Shown here: piece after piece, positions 37,075 to 37,756 of the stretch
Numbering within the stretch: position 1 is the first letter of the stretch
How the letters are laid out: the number at the start of each line of letters is the position of its first letter
Assembly (NCBI GenBank): GCA_027452145.1
Contig: DAIDHB010000299.1
Location: 1 to 37,756 of the forward strand
DNA from: Planctomycetales bacterium
GTDB lineage: Bacteria > Planctomycetota > Planctomycetia > Isosphaerales > Isosphaeraceae
Length of the DNA stretch: 37,756 nucleotides
Direction: 5' to 3'
Translations under genes and position numbers: made by a program
Notes under the pieces: model-generated
Told to the model about the DNA's origin: nothing
Database searches by the model: none
The model's input: only the letters and a program-made list of their open reading frames with translations

Positions 37075-37701
37075 GGGTGTCGCAACCAGCCGCTTGAGCA
37101 GCTTGCCGATTCGCATGTGCACCAGCATGAAGCCGATGCCCCAGAGGCCGCCTCCCATCGTGTTCACGCCGATCAGCCCGGGGATCAGGAAGTCGATGTA
37201 GCGCGAGCCGGGCTCCGTCACCGGCGCGTTCCGGACGGTCGCCGGATCCTTCCGCCCCTTCGCCCGCTGGAGGATGTCATCCACCGATTGCCGGGCGGTG
37301 ACGGCCTCGGGCCGCGTCGGGTCGTAGTGGTAGACCCAGGAATCGGCGCCCTCGGGCTCGATCACCAGCGGGGTTTTCCCCGTTTTCAGGCGTTTCATGG
37401 CGTCCGGCTCGGGACCCTGGTCGACGAGCACAGCCGGGAGGTCGGTGTGCGCCGCGGCCGCCGAGCGCTCACGCTTGAGCGCCGCATTGTGCTCGTCGAT
37501 CGCCGTTCTGATCCACGACGCTCCGGGCGCCTCGACAATGTCGATCTGGATCGGCGCCGGCTCGCGGTTCTGGAAGGCCATCCCCAGGACCACGGCCAGT
37601 ACGGTCGGGAAGCCGTAGACCCAGAAGATCCGGGCCGGCTGGCGATAGAATTCGCGGAGCCGGGCGAGGTAGAGTTCGCGGAGGGGAGAGTGTCGGGACA
37701 T
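36610..37701 (-). CDS. ABC-2 type permease with large extracytoplasmic loop
   Basis: A 363-residue membrane protein of the ABC-2 (ABC2_membrane_3) type. Helix 1 lies at about 25-45 (IFWVYGFPTVLAVVLGMAF), followed by an extracytoplasmic domain of about 120 residues (TGKTPLVIEPEGADSWVYHYDP). Five further helices start at DFLIPGLIGVNTMGGGLWGIG, with MRIGKLLKRLVATPLPRRDFLLS between them, typical of such exporters. The C-terminus (LALRFFRWT) is the usual family ending, so the gene is complete. The ATG at 37701 has only a weak GGAA upstream. The matching ATPase is not in the window and may lie to the right. The 3' end overlaps the convergent plus-strand gene. Confidence 0.9.
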   Translation of the reverse strand: MSRHSPLRELYLARLREFYRQPARIFWVYGFPTVLAVVLGMAFQNREPAPIQIDIVEAPGASWIRTAIDEHNAALKRERSAAAAHTDLPAVLVDQGPEPDAMKRLKTGKTPLVIEPEGADSWVYHYDPTRPEAVTARQSVDDILQRAKGRKDPATVRNAPVTEPGSRYIDFLIPGLIGVNTMGGGLWGIGFMLVHMRIGKLLKRLVATPLPRRDFLLSLLAARLTFLIPDLTVLLLLGTLAFHMPVRGGLWLVILVDVVGALAFAGIGLLVACRAQSTEAVSGLMNLVMLPQWLFSGVFFSTARFPDAAQGFIQALPLTQLVGALRAVLLDGATVVQVAPALAILGAWAVVTFALALRFFRWT

Positions 37702-37745
37702 CGGAGGCCGTTCCGGGTGGATGGGTAAACTTGATTCGATCAGAG

Positions 37746-37751
37746 ATTGTA
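37746..37751 (-). promoter_or_regulatory. Candidate -10 element before the ABC permease at the window edge
   Basis: The minus strand has TACAAT (37751-37746), 45 bases from the permease ATG. The -35 would lie beyond the window, so this cannot be confirmed. Confidence 0.3.
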
Positions 37752-37756
37752 ACGAC

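Overview
This is a strongly GC-rich bacterial window. Codon third positions are mostly G or C, many genes are joined by ATGA overlaps, and TTG or GTG starts sit behind clear Shine-Dalgarno sequences. The gene set points to a planctomycete, probably of the Isosphaeraceae type: alternative complex III, a Tad/Flp-pilus-type secretin cluster, a KaiC-like ATPase coupled to a short-chain dehydrogenase, an ABC exporter with an amidotransferase-like partner, and tandem polytopic GT-C-like proteins. The taxonomic call is inference. No rRNA, tRNA, CRISPR array, insertion sequence or phage gene was seen.

Layout. (1) 1-8615, minus strand: a complete alternative complex III (quinol:cytochrome c oxidoreductase) operon in the order actA, actB, actC-actD (fused into one gene), actE, actF, then a membrane-anchored monohaem cytochrome c that runs off the left edge. 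A 489-base gene-free leader and promoter region precedes it. (2) 9105-12413, minus: an ArsR regulator, an AHSA1/SRPBCC protein and a short UvrA paralogue, with a well-formed promoter and dyad directly before arsR. (3) 12598-13449, plus: a nitrilase-family amidohydrolase. (4) 13566-17301, minus: a CpaC/RcpA-like secretin, a conserved exported protein of unknown function and a TPR lipoprotein, probably part of a Tad pilus locus. (5) 17738-21167, plus: a KaiC/RadA-like ATPase, a FabG-like reductase overlapping it by ATGA, a two-helix membrane protein and a proline-rich lipoprotein candidate. (6) 21188-26499, minus: a three-gene ABC system of a large exported/membrane protein, an ATPase and an internally duplicated permease. 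(7) 26644-34693, minus: ApbE fused to DUF2271, a PepSY-type membrane protein, two tandem GT-C-like membrane proteins, a PIG-L/LmbE deacetylase and a NagB deaminase. (8) 35012-37701: a class IV aminotransferase and a GT2-fold protein without a visible DxD motif (plus), convergent with and running 465 bases into an ABC-2 permease gene (minus).

How the parts work together. Region 1 is a respiratory chain segment: quinol is oxidised at the ActB/ActC/ActF side and electrons pass through ActA and ActE haems to a cytochrome c and a terminal oxidase, whose genes may lie left of the window. The ApbE-DUF2271/PepSY pair looks like an extracytoplasmic flavin-linked redox module. The PIG-L and NagB genes could form a short amino-sugar route (deacetylation, then deamination). 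The points most worth checking are the ActC-ActD fusion, the GT2-like pseudoenzyme with its long convergent overlap, the ApbE-DUF2271/PepSY module with a 56-base gene overlap, and the PIG-L/NagB pairing.
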